Counted from the stretch's first letter, positions 5,132 through 12,616 are shown. The stretch: 13,586 nucleotides of DNA from Saprospiraceae bacterium UBA7687 (GCA_002482845.1 DLGT01000113.1:1-13586), one strand, 5' to 3'. Translations and numbers: made by a program. The notes: a model not told the origin generated them from the sequence alone.

Positions 5132-5458
5132 ATGAGATATTCACATCCACTTCCTGAGCTTACATTTGAGCTTGGTACTATTGTTTTTAGTCCTGGTATC
5201 AGAGCAGGGTTATTGTCATCATCAGGATTACAGCCTTATTTGGATCATGTCCTAGAGTGTCATGTAGCAACAGATTTTGGTATCGTTTCCAGAGCCATGA
5301 GATTTGATAATGTGATCGCAGCTTTGATGGATACAGGTCAGCTGACTTCGAGATTCTACGTTGATCCTTCTATATGTCCACCAGATACAGTTGTCATCGT
5401 AACTACCCATTTGGATGAGCGTACTACCACGATCAGGTTTGCATCAGAGCAGCTTTAG
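5132..5458 (+). CDS. Diverged paralogue of the 4743 protein, copy 2
   Basis: This 108-residue protein aligns by eye with its neighbour: FELGTIVFSPG at the start, a helix ending HVATDFG where the neighbour has RHLACDWGD, DNVIAALMDTGQLTSRFYV for the GGRLFSVY segment, and TVVIVTTHLDERTTTIRF for KICIITESSREYTTVIF. The Asp-Trp-Gly-Asp motif has become Asp-Phe-Gly and the GGR motif is altered, so it probably has a changed binding surface. The ATG at 5132 is chosen because the longer frame would begin inside the preceding terminator hairpin. The stop (5456-5458) starts a short tandem repeat. It may work as a pair with its neighbour. Homology is inferred from pattern, and the function is unknown. Confidence 0.6.
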   Translation: MRYSHPLPELTFELGTIVFSPGIRAGLLSSSGLQPYLDHVLECHVATDFGIVSRAMRFDNVIAALMDTGQLTSRFYVDPSICPPDTVVIVTTHLDERTTTIRFASEQL

Positions 5459-5490
5459 GTAGACCATTAGGTAGACCATTAGGTAGCCTT
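5456..5490. repeat. Tandem repeat of TAGGTAGACCAT at the stop codon
   Basis: TAGGTAGACCAT occurs at 5456-5467 and 5468-5479, followed by a partial third unit (TAGGTAGCC, from 5480). CATTAGGTAGTCC also occurs just before the terminator of the 4743 gene (5066-5078), so both paralogues share this tail. Here GACCA and TGGTC can form a short stem, but no T-run follows, suggesting a decayed terminator expanded by slippage. Confidence 0.75.
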
Positions 5491-5559
5491 GGTCAGTGAA
5501 TAAGAGTTATAAACTAAATTAGTATTTGATTGGTTTTATACTTTAATAAATTTAAACTT

Positions 5560-6396
5560 ATGCTTAAAAAAATAGATTTTGAGACTCACGAACCAACTGT
5601 TTTAGAAGCAGTTGAAGAATTATTCAACCATTGTATAGCTAAAGAAGTTAAAGAAAATAATTTTTTACTTTTTCTAGAAAATGCACATTATGAAGAATCG
5701 AATATAATTCATGACCTCGACCCATATGTTATAGGTGAAGGGTTCTTAGGAGCAAAAGATGGTGATAGAATAGCTTTTTTGTCGGCATTTACTGAAATTC
5801 CATTTGAAAAATATTTCAATGAAACTGAAAATGTTCAAGAGAAATTCGAAATTAGACGAAAATCTACTGCCTTATCCATGATGGTTTATATTCAATTTTG
5901 GGAATCAAAATATTTTCTTAGAAAATTAAAGCTACTTGCTCTTTTGGCGTCTGGAAATGAATATGAATGGAATTTAAATGTCAGACCTTCAAATACTTTT
6001 AATTTTATAAAAAACGAAATAAGAGCAGAATTTCAAAAAGAAGGACTCAAAATTTACGATATTTTAAGGAGAGCTTATAAAAGCCAAATTAGAAATGCTT
6101 TTGCTCATAGCGATTTTTATATAAGCGGCGATAACATATACTTAGATAATTATGATCCTGCTGATAATTGGTCTATAGAATATTTAAGTTTTGATGAGTT
6201 TGATGAAATAATAACTTTAACTTTATTAATTCATCATGCATTAACAAAAAAAACCGATGAATTCATAGCTAAATTAGGTAATGAAAATCCAAACAGACAA
6301 ATATTTGTACCCAAAAACGATGGGATATTTAGAAATCTACATTATCGTAAAGTAAGTGAAGATTTTAGTAGGTGGCTTTGGCCTAATCAAATTTAG
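5560..6396 (+). CDS. HEPN-motif protein of unknown function
   Basis: The ATG at 5560 gives 278 residues; an upstream TTG would add ten residues from a poorly coding AT-rich leader and is less likely. The protein is soluble and rich in Lys, Glu, Phe and Asn. Its centre has long helices (about 95-135). At 173-187 it reads YKSQIRNAFAHSDFYI, where Arg178-Asn179 and His183 form the R-x4-H HEPN motif, followed by a beta-hairpin-like YISGDNIYLDNYD as in several HEPN families of Bacteroidota. The C-terminus is Trp/Arg-rich. The likely role is RNA binding or cleavage, possibly in defence or as a toxin, but no partner antitoxin is seen. The gene is AT-rich like the DUF4393 and zinc-ribbon genes and unlike its immediate left neighbours. 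The HEPN assignment is motif-based. Confidence 0.55.
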   Translation: MLKKIDFETHEPTVLEAVEELFNHCIAKEVKENNFLLFLENAHYEESNIIHDLDPYVIGEGFLGAKDGDRIAFLSAFTEIPFEKYFNETENVQEKFEIRRKSTALSMMVYIQFWESKYFLRKLKLLALLASGNEYEWNLNVRPSNTFNFIKNEIRAEFQKEGLKIYDILRRAYKSQIRNAFAHSDFYISGDNIYLDNYDPADNWSIEYLSFDEFDEIITLTLLIHHALTKKTDEFIAKLGNENPNRQIFVPKNDGIFRNLHYRKVSEDFSRWLWPNQI

Positions 6397-6477
6397 CCTT
6401 TACTTGTACTTAATTCATATATAAGTCCACCATAAGCGCACCATGATTGCACATTATAAAATAAACTTGGTAAAAAT

Positions 6478-6513
6478 AAAAAAAGGCCCTAATCACTTTT
6501 GACTAGAGCCTTT
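6478..6513 (-). terminator. Terminator of the MARQ-family gene
   Basis: AAAGGC (6482-6487) and GCCTTT (6508-6513) form the base of a hairpin that continues inward through CTA/TAG and TCA/TGA. On the minus strand it is followed by seven Ts (plus-strand As 6478-6484). It lies 25 bases after the stop of the leftward gene. It may also stop rightward transcription from the HEPN gene, though that side lacks a good T-run. Confidence 0.8.
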
Positions 6514-6537
6514 GGATCAAATTCCTATTATGGTTCT

Positions 6538-7341
6538 TTAGAAAATCTGTTTGATCTTCATGGCGTTACCTTGATTGAACTTGTAATAATTGCCATTCAC
6601 TTCTTGGTAAAACTCAATACCTACTGCATTCAATACTGATACACTTGCAGTCATCGTAGGTGTACCAGGCAGAGTTGCCACTACACTTTGTACAGTTGTC
6701 AAAGCGTTAACAGGCAGATAATCTGAAAATGCAACAGCTGACAATTTATCCAATGTTGGATCGGTGGCTTCATACACCTTAGTGGTTGGATTGTATGCAT
6801 AGTCAGAAATTACTGCTATCGCATTGATGATCCTGAAATGAGTGGCACCAGCGGGAATGTTGGTATTGTTCAACGGGTTGAATATGGGTACATCTAATGT
6901 CGAACTATCACGGCCAGCAGTTGGCGTAATGGTCATTGGCGCATTGATAGCACCATCAAATGATTTGAATCTGTTGAATTCGAAATCTACTAAGTAATTT
7001 GGAACAGCGGATACCAGTACAGCTCTTTGTCCCCTTGCTTCAGATCCATCTTCAAGATTGATCTTTTTCATGATGGCAGTCAGTCTGCCTGTAACTTGTG
7101 GATCAGCCATATTGCTTAATACGCTAGCAAAACCAACTCTAATGGCTTTACCTGTCAGCGCACAGCCACCAAATTCGTTCATGTTTTCACGTGTTCTTGC
7201 AAATTCGGGGGCAGTTGCAATTTGTTCTGCGGTAGGACCACCTATAAGACCAGCAAATGATCCTTTCAGTCCTTTGATTTTGAAGTGTCGGATATCTCCG
7301 ATGGTTCCTGTGTACTTTAACGCTCCTGTTTGGCGTGCCAT
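6538..7341 (-). CDS. Conserved Bacteroidota protein of unknown function (MARQ-x-GTIGD family)
   Basis: The 267-residue protein starts MARQTGALKYTGTIGDIRHF and continues with a Gly-rich segment and the motif EFARTRENMNEFGGCALTGKAIRVGF (about 47-72), split here only by wording. Related Bacteroidota proteins begin MARQ.G..KLKGTIG...FYK and carry a similar F-RTREN-EFG-A-GK-LR motif, as I recall them. No function is known to me. The rest is Thr/Asn/Ala-rich and probably beta-structured, ending in NYYKFNQGNAMKIKQIF. There is no signal peptide, T9SS domain or membrane helix. It has its own promoter (7385-7415) and terminator (6478-6513), so it is a single-gene unit, divergent from the nuclease gene. 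A structural role such as a coat or sheath protein is possible but unsupported. Confidence 0.65.
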   Translation of the reverse strand: MARQTGALKYTGTIGDIRHFKIKGLKGSFAGLIGGPTAEQIATAPEFARTRENMNEFGGCALTGKAIRVGFASVLSNMADPQVTGRLTAIMKKINLEDGSEARGQRAVLVSAVPNYLVDFEFNRFKSFDGAINAPMTITPTAGRDSSTLDVPIFNPLNNTNIPAGATHFRIINAIAVISDYAYNPTTKVYEATDPTLDKLSAVAFSDYLPVNALTTVQSVVATLPGTPTMTASVSVLNAVGIEFYQEVNGNYYKFNQGNAMKIKQIF

Positions 7342-7384
7342 ATTGATATGTTTATAGTGTTAAAAAAAACTATTTATTCGATTG

Positions 7385-7415
7385 CAAAGTTACTATATTA
7401 TTGAATATCAAACAA
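7385..7415 (-). promoter_or_regulatory. Bacteroidota-type promoter for the MARQ-family gene
   Basis: On the minus strand a TTG (7413-7415) lies 20 bases upstream of TAACTTTG (7385-7392), matching the TTG / TAnnTTTG pattern. The start codon follows about 43 bases after the box. Confidence 0.6.
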
Positions 7416-7436
7416 GTATAAATATAACGCATTGTA

Positions 7437-7928
7437 ATGCATCAGAACGCAAAAGAACAGACAATCATCAAAACAGGTTACGAAGTAGTCAAAATAGTAG
7501 ATGGCGATGGCTTAATAGTCAGAAATATTTTCACTAAAAAAGAAGAAGAAATTCGACTTTATGGTATTGATGCACCAGAGATTACTTTATGTGCTAAGTT
7601 AAAACAAGATGAAAGGGAAACACATATTCCTGCATCCTTGCTGATGACATTGGGATACAGATCATATAATTTTCTCAAAGAGTTGGTTCTACCCGGCACA
7701 AATGTTACTATCGTACAGGAAGAATCAAACTTAATAGATAAATATGGCAGAACATTAGCTTATATCATTTTACCTGATGGAAGGACCATTAATGAAATAC
7801 TATTGGAACAAGGATTTGTAAAGCCTTATGATAAGATTTACTGTAGTAAATTACCCGAATATCAAGCCATTTATCTAGTGGCTAAACGTAATAAATACGG
7901 GCTTTTCGACCAAATTTCTACTTTCTAG
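7437..7928 (+). CDS. Thermonuclease family (SNase-like) nuclease
   Basis: The 163-residue protein is a staphylococcal-nuclease-like OB-fold enzyme, expected to cleave DNA and RNA with calcium. Residues matching the SNase active site are all visible: Asp22 and Asp24 in VKIVDGDGL, Arg40 in IRLYGIDAPE, Asp45, Glu48, and Arg105 in DKYGRTLAYI. The C-terminal motif LLEQGFVKPY also fits. The length is normal for a single SNase domain. No signal peptide or lipobox is present, so it is probably cytoplasmic or exported by another route. The ATG at 7437 is preceded by an AT-rich leader. It is divergent from the MARQ gene and lies beside tRNA-Lys; single SNase genes are common cargo of mobile elements. 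Insertion cargo versus core gene is unresolved. Confidence 0.85.
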   Translation: MHQNAKEQTIIKTGYEVVKIVDGDGLIVRNIFTKKEEEIRLYGIDAPEITLCAKLKQDERETHIPASLLMTLGYRSYNFLKELVLPGTNVTIVQEESNLIDKYGRTLAYIILPDGRTINEILLEQGFVKPYDKIYCSKLPEYQAIYLVAKRNKYGLFDQISTF

Positions 7929-7931
7929 AAA

Positions 7932-7952
7932 ATGTTTACCCTATGTTTACCC
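7932..7952. repeat. Direct repeat ATGTTTACCC x2 before the tRNA terminator
   Basis: The 10-mer occurs at 7932-7941 and 7943-7952, an 11-base period of about one helical turn. It sits between the nuclease stop and the tRNA-Lys terminator. Short direct repeats beside a tRNA-end crossover site are typical arm-type binding sites for tyrosine integrases, so this may be what is left of an attachment site. Confidence 0.5.
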
Positions 7953-7959
7953 CAGAAAG

Positions 7960-7995
7960 AAAAAACCCTTGCAAATCATTGACTTACAAGGGTTT
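7960..7995 (-). terminator. Terminator of tRNA-Lys; possible integration target
   Basis: AAACCCTTG (7963-7971) pairs with CAAGGGTTT (7987-7995), extended inside by two A-T pairs after one mismatch. On the minus strand six Ts follow (plus-strand As 7960-7965). It lies 15 bases beyond the 3' end of the tRNA. Its left arm and loop recur at 202-223. Confidence 0.8.
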
Positions 7996-8009
7996 ATATG
8001 TTGTTATTG

Positions 8010-8082
8010 TGATCCGGCTGGGACTTGAACCCAGGGCCCATACATTAAAAGTGTATTGCTCTACCAACTGAGCTACCGAATC
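8010..8082 (-). tRNA. tRNA-Lys (anticodon UUU)
   Basis: The minus strand gives a full cloverleaf: acceptor GATTCGG pairing with CCGGATC (one T-G), D arm GCTC/GAGC with loop AGTTGGTA, anticodon stem ATACA/TGTAT with loop CTTTTAA (anticodon TTT), variable loop GGGCC, and T arm CTGGG-TTCAAGT-CCCAG. The discriminator base is A and CCA is not encoded. It reads AAA and AAG codons. It has its own promoter and terminator, so it is transcribed alone. Confidence 0.97.
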
Positions 8083-8117
8083 TTCTTAAATACAGTGCCT
8101 TTCTTTCAAAAGCGACG

Positions 8118-8146
8118 CAAAGGTAAGACTTTATTTTATTTTGCAA
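8118..8146 (-). promoter_or_regulatory. Promoter of tRNA-Lys
   Basis: On the minus strand TTG (8144-8146), 18 bases, then TACCTTTG (8118-8125) fit the Bacteroidota TTG / TAnnTTTG promoter. The expected start lies about 30 bases before the mature tRNA. The rest of 8147-8300 is AT-rich and holds no gene. Confidence 0.7.
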
Positions 8147-8297
8147 AGAAAAAAATGTCTTTTTACTTATTTATTTTCATAATAGCATAAAATATAGCTA
8201 TTTCAGTGTCAAAAGTAGCATTTTTAATTTAATCTTTAAACATGATAAGACTAAAAATTATTCAGAATTGGCTTTTCAAATCGTTTTTTAAATTAAA

Positions 8298-8340
8298 TGA
8301 GAAGACCACACTACTCACTAAAGTGTGGCCTTCATTCTCA
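8298..8340 (-). terminator. Hairpin terminator after the T9SS-protein gene
   Basis: GAAGACCACACT (8301-8312) pairs with AGTGTGGCCTTC (8322-8333), 12 pairs with one wobble. An alternative outer TGAGAA/TTCTCA (8298-8303/8335-8340) competes at the base. The minus strand beyond is T-rich but has no long uninterrupted T-run, so termination strength is uncertain. It lies 20 bases past the stop. Confidence 0.65.
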
Positions 8341-8359
8341 AATTATGGGTGCGAATGTT

Positions 8360-9559
8360 TTATCGTTGTATTGTTATCTTTTCTGTTGCAATTACTTTGT
8401 TTTTACTATCCTTAACCAGAAGCATATACATACCCGTGGAGATGTTATTTCCAAGATTTAGAGTCATAGTATTATTATCCAATTTATAATTGTCTTTACT
8501 TTGGATCATCCTGCCAGCTAAGTCAGTAATTTGATAGTTTACTTGATCCATATCTTTACCTATCAAAAATAAATTTATTTCTTGACCATTAGATGGATTC
8601 GGGAATATAACTGTTGCATAAGACTCATTAATAAATTCTTGAGTCGATGATGTAGCGGGAGTCAAATCTTCCAAAGTGACAAATGCTGCATTAAGGTTGG
8701 TGAAAGTGGCATCCGTGCCATAAAAAAATCTCGTCAAATAATTATATGTACCTGCTCTATAAAAATTATATGCATGTGTCAATCCTGAAATTTGGCCTTG
8801 GGTAACGCTAAAGGCATTTAGCAATGCAGCTGGGGCAGGCGCACCATTTAGATAAAAACTATCTACACTATATTGAACAGATCTATTCATCAATACATCA
8901 TAAGATATACTTGGTCCATTTGGTGTGTAAACGCTCATTTTGCCCCATCCTATTATGGTGTCTTTTCTCACCGTACTGTAAGCATGACGTGCTGGTACAT
9001 TATTAAGACCAAAAGCAGCTACTTTTATGGTAAAATTGGTAGAATAGTTGCTAGTACTCTCCCAACTTGTACCGTTGGTCATCGGGAATTCCATGATTTT
9101 TCTTGGATTATTAAGAATGTAACCTTGAACCGGGAAAGTGATATTATCAGCCGCATTTCCAGTCAGTTGTTGTAGGGTGTAGGTTTGTTGATCAATGTAT
9201 ATACCTTTATCTTCTACACCGTTTTCATTAAAATCAATTTCTAAATAGAGATTGTACCCCAGATTTTGATTCAATAATTTAAATCCTGGTTGATAAACGT
9301 CTATGCCTTCTGAAGTGTAAAATGGGTCTTCTTCTTTAAAGAAAAATGAATCGAAAGTATCAAGACTATTGTAGGTTGCATAATTCCATAATTGATTATT
9401 ACCTATGGTGGGCGAAGGCGGATTGTTTGTTGTTATTTCACTGAAAGTATAGGGGCCGTCAGGAATGGGGACGTTTGACGAATTAAGTGTAATAGCAGAT
9501 TGGCTAATGACAAATGAAAAGGTAATCCATGTAAAAATAAGTGTAAAGAATGACTTCAT
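8360..9559 (-). CDS. T9SS type A sorting domain-containing secreted protein
   Basis: The 399-residue protein starts with a signal peptide (MKSFFTLIFTWITFSFVISQS, likely cut near residue 19-20), shown here as seen at the N-terminus. The body (about 25-310) is Asn/Thr/Tyr-rich and beta-type, with no catalytic motif that I recognise. Residues 317-399 form a type IX secretion C-terminal sorting domain: VIFPNPSNG, then YQITDLAGRMI, then NISTGMYMLLVKD and a basic end, KITIQR. Such proteins cross the outer membrane through the T9SS and are usually anchored at the surface or released. The gene stands alone with a possible promoter near 9697-9704 and a hairpin after the stop. The function of the body is unknown; an adhesin or surface-layer role is plausible only by analogy. 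Confidence 0.85.
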   Translation of the reverse strand: MKSFFTLIFTWITFSFVISQSAITLNSSNVPIPDGPYTFSEITTNNPPSPTIGNNQLWNYATYNSLDTFDSFFFKEEDPFYTSEGIDVYQPGFKLLNQNLGYNLYLEIDFNENGVEDKGIYIDQQTYTLQQLTGNAADNITFPVQGYILNNPRKIMEFPMTNGTSWESTSNYSTNFTIKVAAFGLNNVPARHAYSTVRKDTIIGWGKMSVYTPNGPSISYDVLMNRSVQYSVDSFYLNGAPAPAALLNAFSVTQGQISGLTHAYNFYRAGTYNYLTRFFYGTDATFTNLNAAFVTLEDLTPATSSTQEFINESYATVIFPNPSNGQEINLFLIGKDMDQVNYQITDLAGRMIQSKDNYKLDNNTMTLNLGNNISTGMYMLLVKDSKNKVIATEKITIQR

Positions 9560-9696
9560 TTTTTTGTTTTTTGGTGGTTATAAAAAAATTATATTATCGT
9601 AAGTATTTCACAATAAATCTTCATTTTAAAATCTAAATTGGTCTTAAGAGATTTTATTAAAATTTACGATTTTTGAATGTCTTACAAATTATAATA

Positions 9697-9704
9697 CAAA
9701 AGTA
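9697..9704 (-). promoter_or_regulatory. Possible promoter box of the T9SS-protein gene
   Basis: On the minus strand this is TACTTTTG, a match to TAnnTTTG, about 137 bases upstream of the start codon. No TTG lies at the usual upstream distance. A second, less regular box (TATAATTTG) overlaps just downstream, so the exact start is uncertain. Confidence 0.4.
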
Positions 9705-9727
9705 AACCAACCTAAAGTCTTATGATA

Positions 9728-9743
9728 TAGTGGTTTCCCACTA
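9728..9743. repeat. Inverted repeat TAGTGG-TTTC-CCACTA
   Basis: A perfect 6-bp stem with a 4-base loop lies between the end of the response-regulator gene and the T9SS-protein promoter. No T-run follows on the minus strand, so it is a weak terminator at best; an operator is also possible. Confidence 0.4.
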
Positions 9744-9775
9744 ATCACTACTTGTACCTACATTATTGATCCTTT

Positions 9776-10420
9776 TTATAGGAAGTTTCTGTGTTCAAAA
9801 GCAAATTTCAACAACGCATTTTTACCACCATCTAGTTTTAATTTTCTATTGATGTTTGCACGATGATTTTCTACAGTATTGGGACTAACAAAAAGTAGAG
9901 TGGCTATTTCGCTAGAAGTTTTACCGTCAGCTATTAATTTTAGAATAACTTTTTCAGTAGGAGTCAAGGTAGATTTTATAAGTTGAGATATTTCTGACCC
10001 GACATGGGCTAGGTGCTCCGTAAGGAAAGAATCAATATTTGGACTAACGTATTTTTTCCCTGATTTCACCATTTCGACACACTTTATGAGTTCTAGACTT
10101 GCACTATCTTTTAACAAGTAACCATCTACACCGTTTTCCATAGCTTCTGTGAAAAAGTGTTTTTCTTTATGCATAGTTAACAAAATGAATTTTGTATTAT
10201 GTTTTTCATTCATTACTTTTCTACAGACATCGAGCCCACTGAGTATAGGCATTTCTATATCCATAATGGCAATATCTGGCAATTTGCTGATGATTAGTTG
10301 ATATGCTTCCATGCCATCTGATGCTTCGCCAACTATTGAAATGAATGGTATTTTTTCTACCACACTTTTTATACCGCCACGATATATAGGGTGATCATCA
10401 GCAATAATTATTTTTTGCAT
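9776..10420 (-). CDS. NarL/FixJ-family response regulator
   Basis: The 214-residue two-domain regulator is a standard-length NarL type. The receiver domain (1-120) has the acidic pair Asp8-Asp9, the phosphoacceptor Asp54 in IMDIEMP, Thr82 in LLTMH and Lys104 in YLLKD. The C-terminal LuxR-type helix-turn-helix (about 150-212) reads LTPTEKVILKLIADGKTSSE, then VSPNTVENHRANINRKL. It should be phosphorylated by a sensor kinase and bind DNA as a dimer. No kinase gene is adjacent, so it is an orphan here. It is divergent from the exported peptidase gene, and the intergenic region carries a palindrome at 10522-10535 and matching promoter boxes, so control of the peptidase or of itself is possible. 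Its target is not shown by the sequence. Confidence 0.95.
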   Translation of the reverse strand: MQKIIIADDHPIYRGGIKSVVEKIPFISIVGEASDGMEAYQLIISKLPDIAIMDIEMPILSGLDVCRKVMNEKHNTKFILLTMHKEKHFFTEAMENGVDGYLLKDSASLELIKCVEMVKSGKKYVSPNIDSFLTEHLAHVGSEISQLIKSTLTPTEKVILKLIADGKTSSEIATLLFVSPNTVENHRANINRKLKLDGGKNALLKFAFEHRNFL

Positions 10421-10435
10421 AAATTTATTTTATTA

Positions 10436-10443
10436 CAAAATTA
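10436..10443 (-). promoter_or_regulatory. Promoter box of the response-regulator gene
   Basis: TAATTTTG on the minus strand fits TAnnTTTG, 15 bases upstream of the ATG, giving a very short leader. No TTG sits at the ideal upstream spacing. The box is identical to the one serving the divergent peptidase gene. Confidence 0.45.
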
Positions 10444-10521
10444 AAACTAAGATATTTTTTATAAAACTACCAATCAAATATATGACATTTTGAATAAGTA
10501 TCTAATAAAAAGTAAACAATA

Positions 10522-10535
10522 TATTCAATTGAATA
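10522..10535. promoter_or_regulatory. 14-bp perfect palindrome in the divergent intergenic region
   Basis: TATTCAATTGAATA lies roughly midway between the response-regulator and peptidase genes. A dimeric regulator such as the adjacent NarL-type protein could bind here, but AT-rich palindromes also arise by chance. Confidence 0.35.
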
Positions 10536-10585
10536 ACATCAAAATTTAAATATCATCTTTGTAATCCAAGTAGATGTGCACTATA

Positions 10586-10617
10586 TTGCTTATTTTCACT
10601 ATTTTTCTTTAATTTTG
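10586..10617 (+). promoter_or_regulatory. Promoter of the S9 peptidase gene
   Basis: TTG (10586-10588), 21 bases, then TAATTTTG (10610-10617) fit the Bacteroidota promoter pattern. The ATG follows 27 bases after the box. Confidence 0.6.
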
Positions 10618-10644
10618 CTTTCCTAATCAAAGAAGTATTTTAAT

Positions 10645-12582
10645 ATGAATATCTTAAAGCAGTTTATACTTATTTCAATCATCCTTTTGCCAGGTTTTGT
10701 CCAATCTCAAAAGCCAATAGTCGCAAAACCAGTAGAAACACAAAATGTAATGTCACCCGAATTGATGTGGCAGCTCGGCCGAGTCTCCCCAATTGGTTTG
10801 TCCAAAGATGGTAAAAGCGTCATTTATAGGGTATCCACACCGAATATGGAAGAAAACAAATTTAGTTCAAAAGTATATTCTGTTAATATTAATGGAGGAA
10901 CTAGTTCTGAGATATCTGATTATGAAAGCTTAATAAATAATAAGAATATTTCTCCTGATGGCAAATTTATCCTGAGTGATAAATCAATAAAAATAGATAA
11001 TGTCCATGGATTTGATAGATATCCCGACCTGAAACTTTCTACGGCTCAGGTCTATACATCACTTGATTACAGACATTGGGACACTTGGAATGATGGTCAT
11101 TTTAACCATGTTTTCTTGATGGCGACCAATGCATCAAAAGATGATAGTGGTGTAGATATTATGAAGGACGAACCATTTAATTGTCCGACCAAACCATTTG
11201 GTGGAGATGAAGATTATATTTGGCATCCTGATGGAAATAGTGTAGTCTATGTTAGTAAAAAATTAAGCGGCACACAAGCAGCTCAAAGTACAAATACAGA
11301 TCTTTACCAATATAATATTAAGACGGGCAAAACTGAAAATCTTACAGAGAGCAATAAAGGATATGATACCAATCCTTCTTATTCACAAAATGGAGACTTA
11401 GCTTACCTTAGCATGAAAACCGACGGATATGAAGCTGACAAGAATGAAATAAAAGTAATTTCAAAAGGTATTACTTCTAACCTTACTGCACAATGGGATG
11501 GTACCGTAAACAGTTTTGTTTGGGCTAATGATAATCGCAATATTTATTTTACAGCACCAATAAATGGCACTATTCAGCTGTTTAAAGTTGATTTTCCTGG
11601 TCTTACTAAAAAACTTCCAGTTGTAGAACAACTTACGGATGGTGAGTGGGATATCACTGGTATTGTCGGTCAAAATGGAAATAAATTGGTTTTAACTAGA
11701 ACAAGTTTGAACCGAGCTGCTGATCTATATACTTATAATATCGAAACTAAGTCATTTTCTCAGCTTACAGACGTAAATAAAAAGATTTATGATACCGTAG
11801 GAACAAGCCGGACAGAAAAAAGATATGTCACAACTACGGATGGTAAAAAAATGCTAGTTTGGGTAGTTTACCCGCCAAATTTTGATCCTAAAAAAAAATA
11901 TCCTGCACTTTTATACTGTCAAGGAGGCCCACAATCTGCTTTGACTCAATTTTATTCTTTCAGATGGAACTTACAGCTGATGGCTAGTCAAGGTTATATC
12001 GTTGTAGCTCCAAATAGACGTGGTATGCCAGGACACGGTGTAGAGTGGAATCATCAAATAAGCAAAGATTGGGGCGGTCAAAATATCAAAGATTACTTAT
12101 CTGCTATCGATGATGTGTCAAAAGAAGCCTTTGTGGACAAGAGTCGTCTCGGTGCAGTAGGTGCGAGTTATGGAGGTTATTCCGTATTCTATCTTGCAGG
12201 AATTCATGAAAAAAGATTCAAGACCTTTATAGCCCATGATGGTGTGTTTAACACAAAAAGTATGTACGGGACGACAGAAGAAATGTTTTTTGTCAATTAT
12301 GATTTTGGCGGTCCATATTGGGAAGGAAGTAATAAAACATATTCAGATTTTAATCCTATAAATCATGTAGCAAAGTGGGATACACCTATATATATTATAC
12401 AAGGTGGCAAAGATTACCGTGTACCAATAGGACAAGGACTTGAGGCATTTAATGCAGCGCAACTCCGTGGTATCAAAAGTAAACTGCTTTACTTACCTGA
12501 TGAAAATCATTGGGTGATGAAGCCTCAGAATAGTTTGGTTTGGCAGAGAGAATTTTTCCAATGGTTAAAGGAAACTTTATAA
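10645..12582 (+). CDS. Exported S9-family peptidase (dipeptidyl-peptidase 5-like)
   Basis: The 645-residue serine peptidase has a signal peptide (about 1-21, cut after VQS), an N-terminal beta-propeller (about 40-385, with WD40-like repeats such as ISPDGKFIL, WHPDGNSVVYVS and PSYSQNGDLAYLS) and a C-terminal alpha/beta-hydrolase domain. The catalytic triad is visible: Ser508 in GASYGGY, Asp590 in QGGKDYRVP and His622 in DENHWV. Motifs such as NFDPKKKYPALLYCQGGPQ and FNPINHVAKWDTP are close to dipeptidyl-peptidase 5 of Porphyromonas, which removes dipeptides from peptides in the periplasm. It is monocistronic, with its own promoter and terminator, divergent from a response regulator. The length is close to the family norm. 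The DPP5 subtype is likely but not certain; prolyl oligopeptidase superfamily membership is. Confidence 0.9.
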   Translation: MNILKQFILISIILLPGFVQSQKPIVAKPVETQNVMSPELMWQLGRVSPIGLSKDGKSVIYRVSTPNMEENKFSSKVYSVNINGGTSSEISDYESLINNKNISPDGKFILSDKSIKIDNVHGFDRYPDLKLSTAQVYTSLDYRHWDTWNDGHFNHVFLMATNASKDDSGVDIMKDEPFNCPTKPFGGDEDYIWHPDGNSVVYVSKKLSGTQAAQSTNTDLYQYNIKTGKTENLTESNKGYDTNPSYSQNGDLAYLSMKTDGYEADKNEIKVISKGITSNLTAQWDGTVNSFVWANDNRNIYFTAPINGTIQLFKVDFPGLTKKLPVVEQLTDGEWDITGIVGQNGNKLVLTRTSLNRAADLYTYNIETKSFSQLTDVNKKIYDTVGTSRTEKRYVTTTDGKKMLVWVVYPPNFDPKKKYPALLYCQGGPQSALTQFYSFRWNLQLMASQGYIVVAPNRRGMPGHGVEWNHQISKDWGGQNIKDYLSAIDDVSKEAFVDKSRLGAVGASYGGYSVFYLAGIHEKRFKTFIAHDGVFNTKSMYGTTEEMFFVNYDFGGPYWEGSNKTYSDFNPINHVAKWDTPIYIIQGGKDYRVPIGQGLEAFNAAQLRGIKSKLLYLPDENHWVMKPQNSLVWQREFFQWLKETL

Positions 12583-12616
12583 TTAAGATAAGTCTATTTC
12601 AATAATATAGAATTTG

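Noticed and set aside
5530..5559. Upstream TTG start for the second HEPN gene
   Set aside because: It adds ten residues from AT-rich leader sequence; the ATG at 5560 is simpler.
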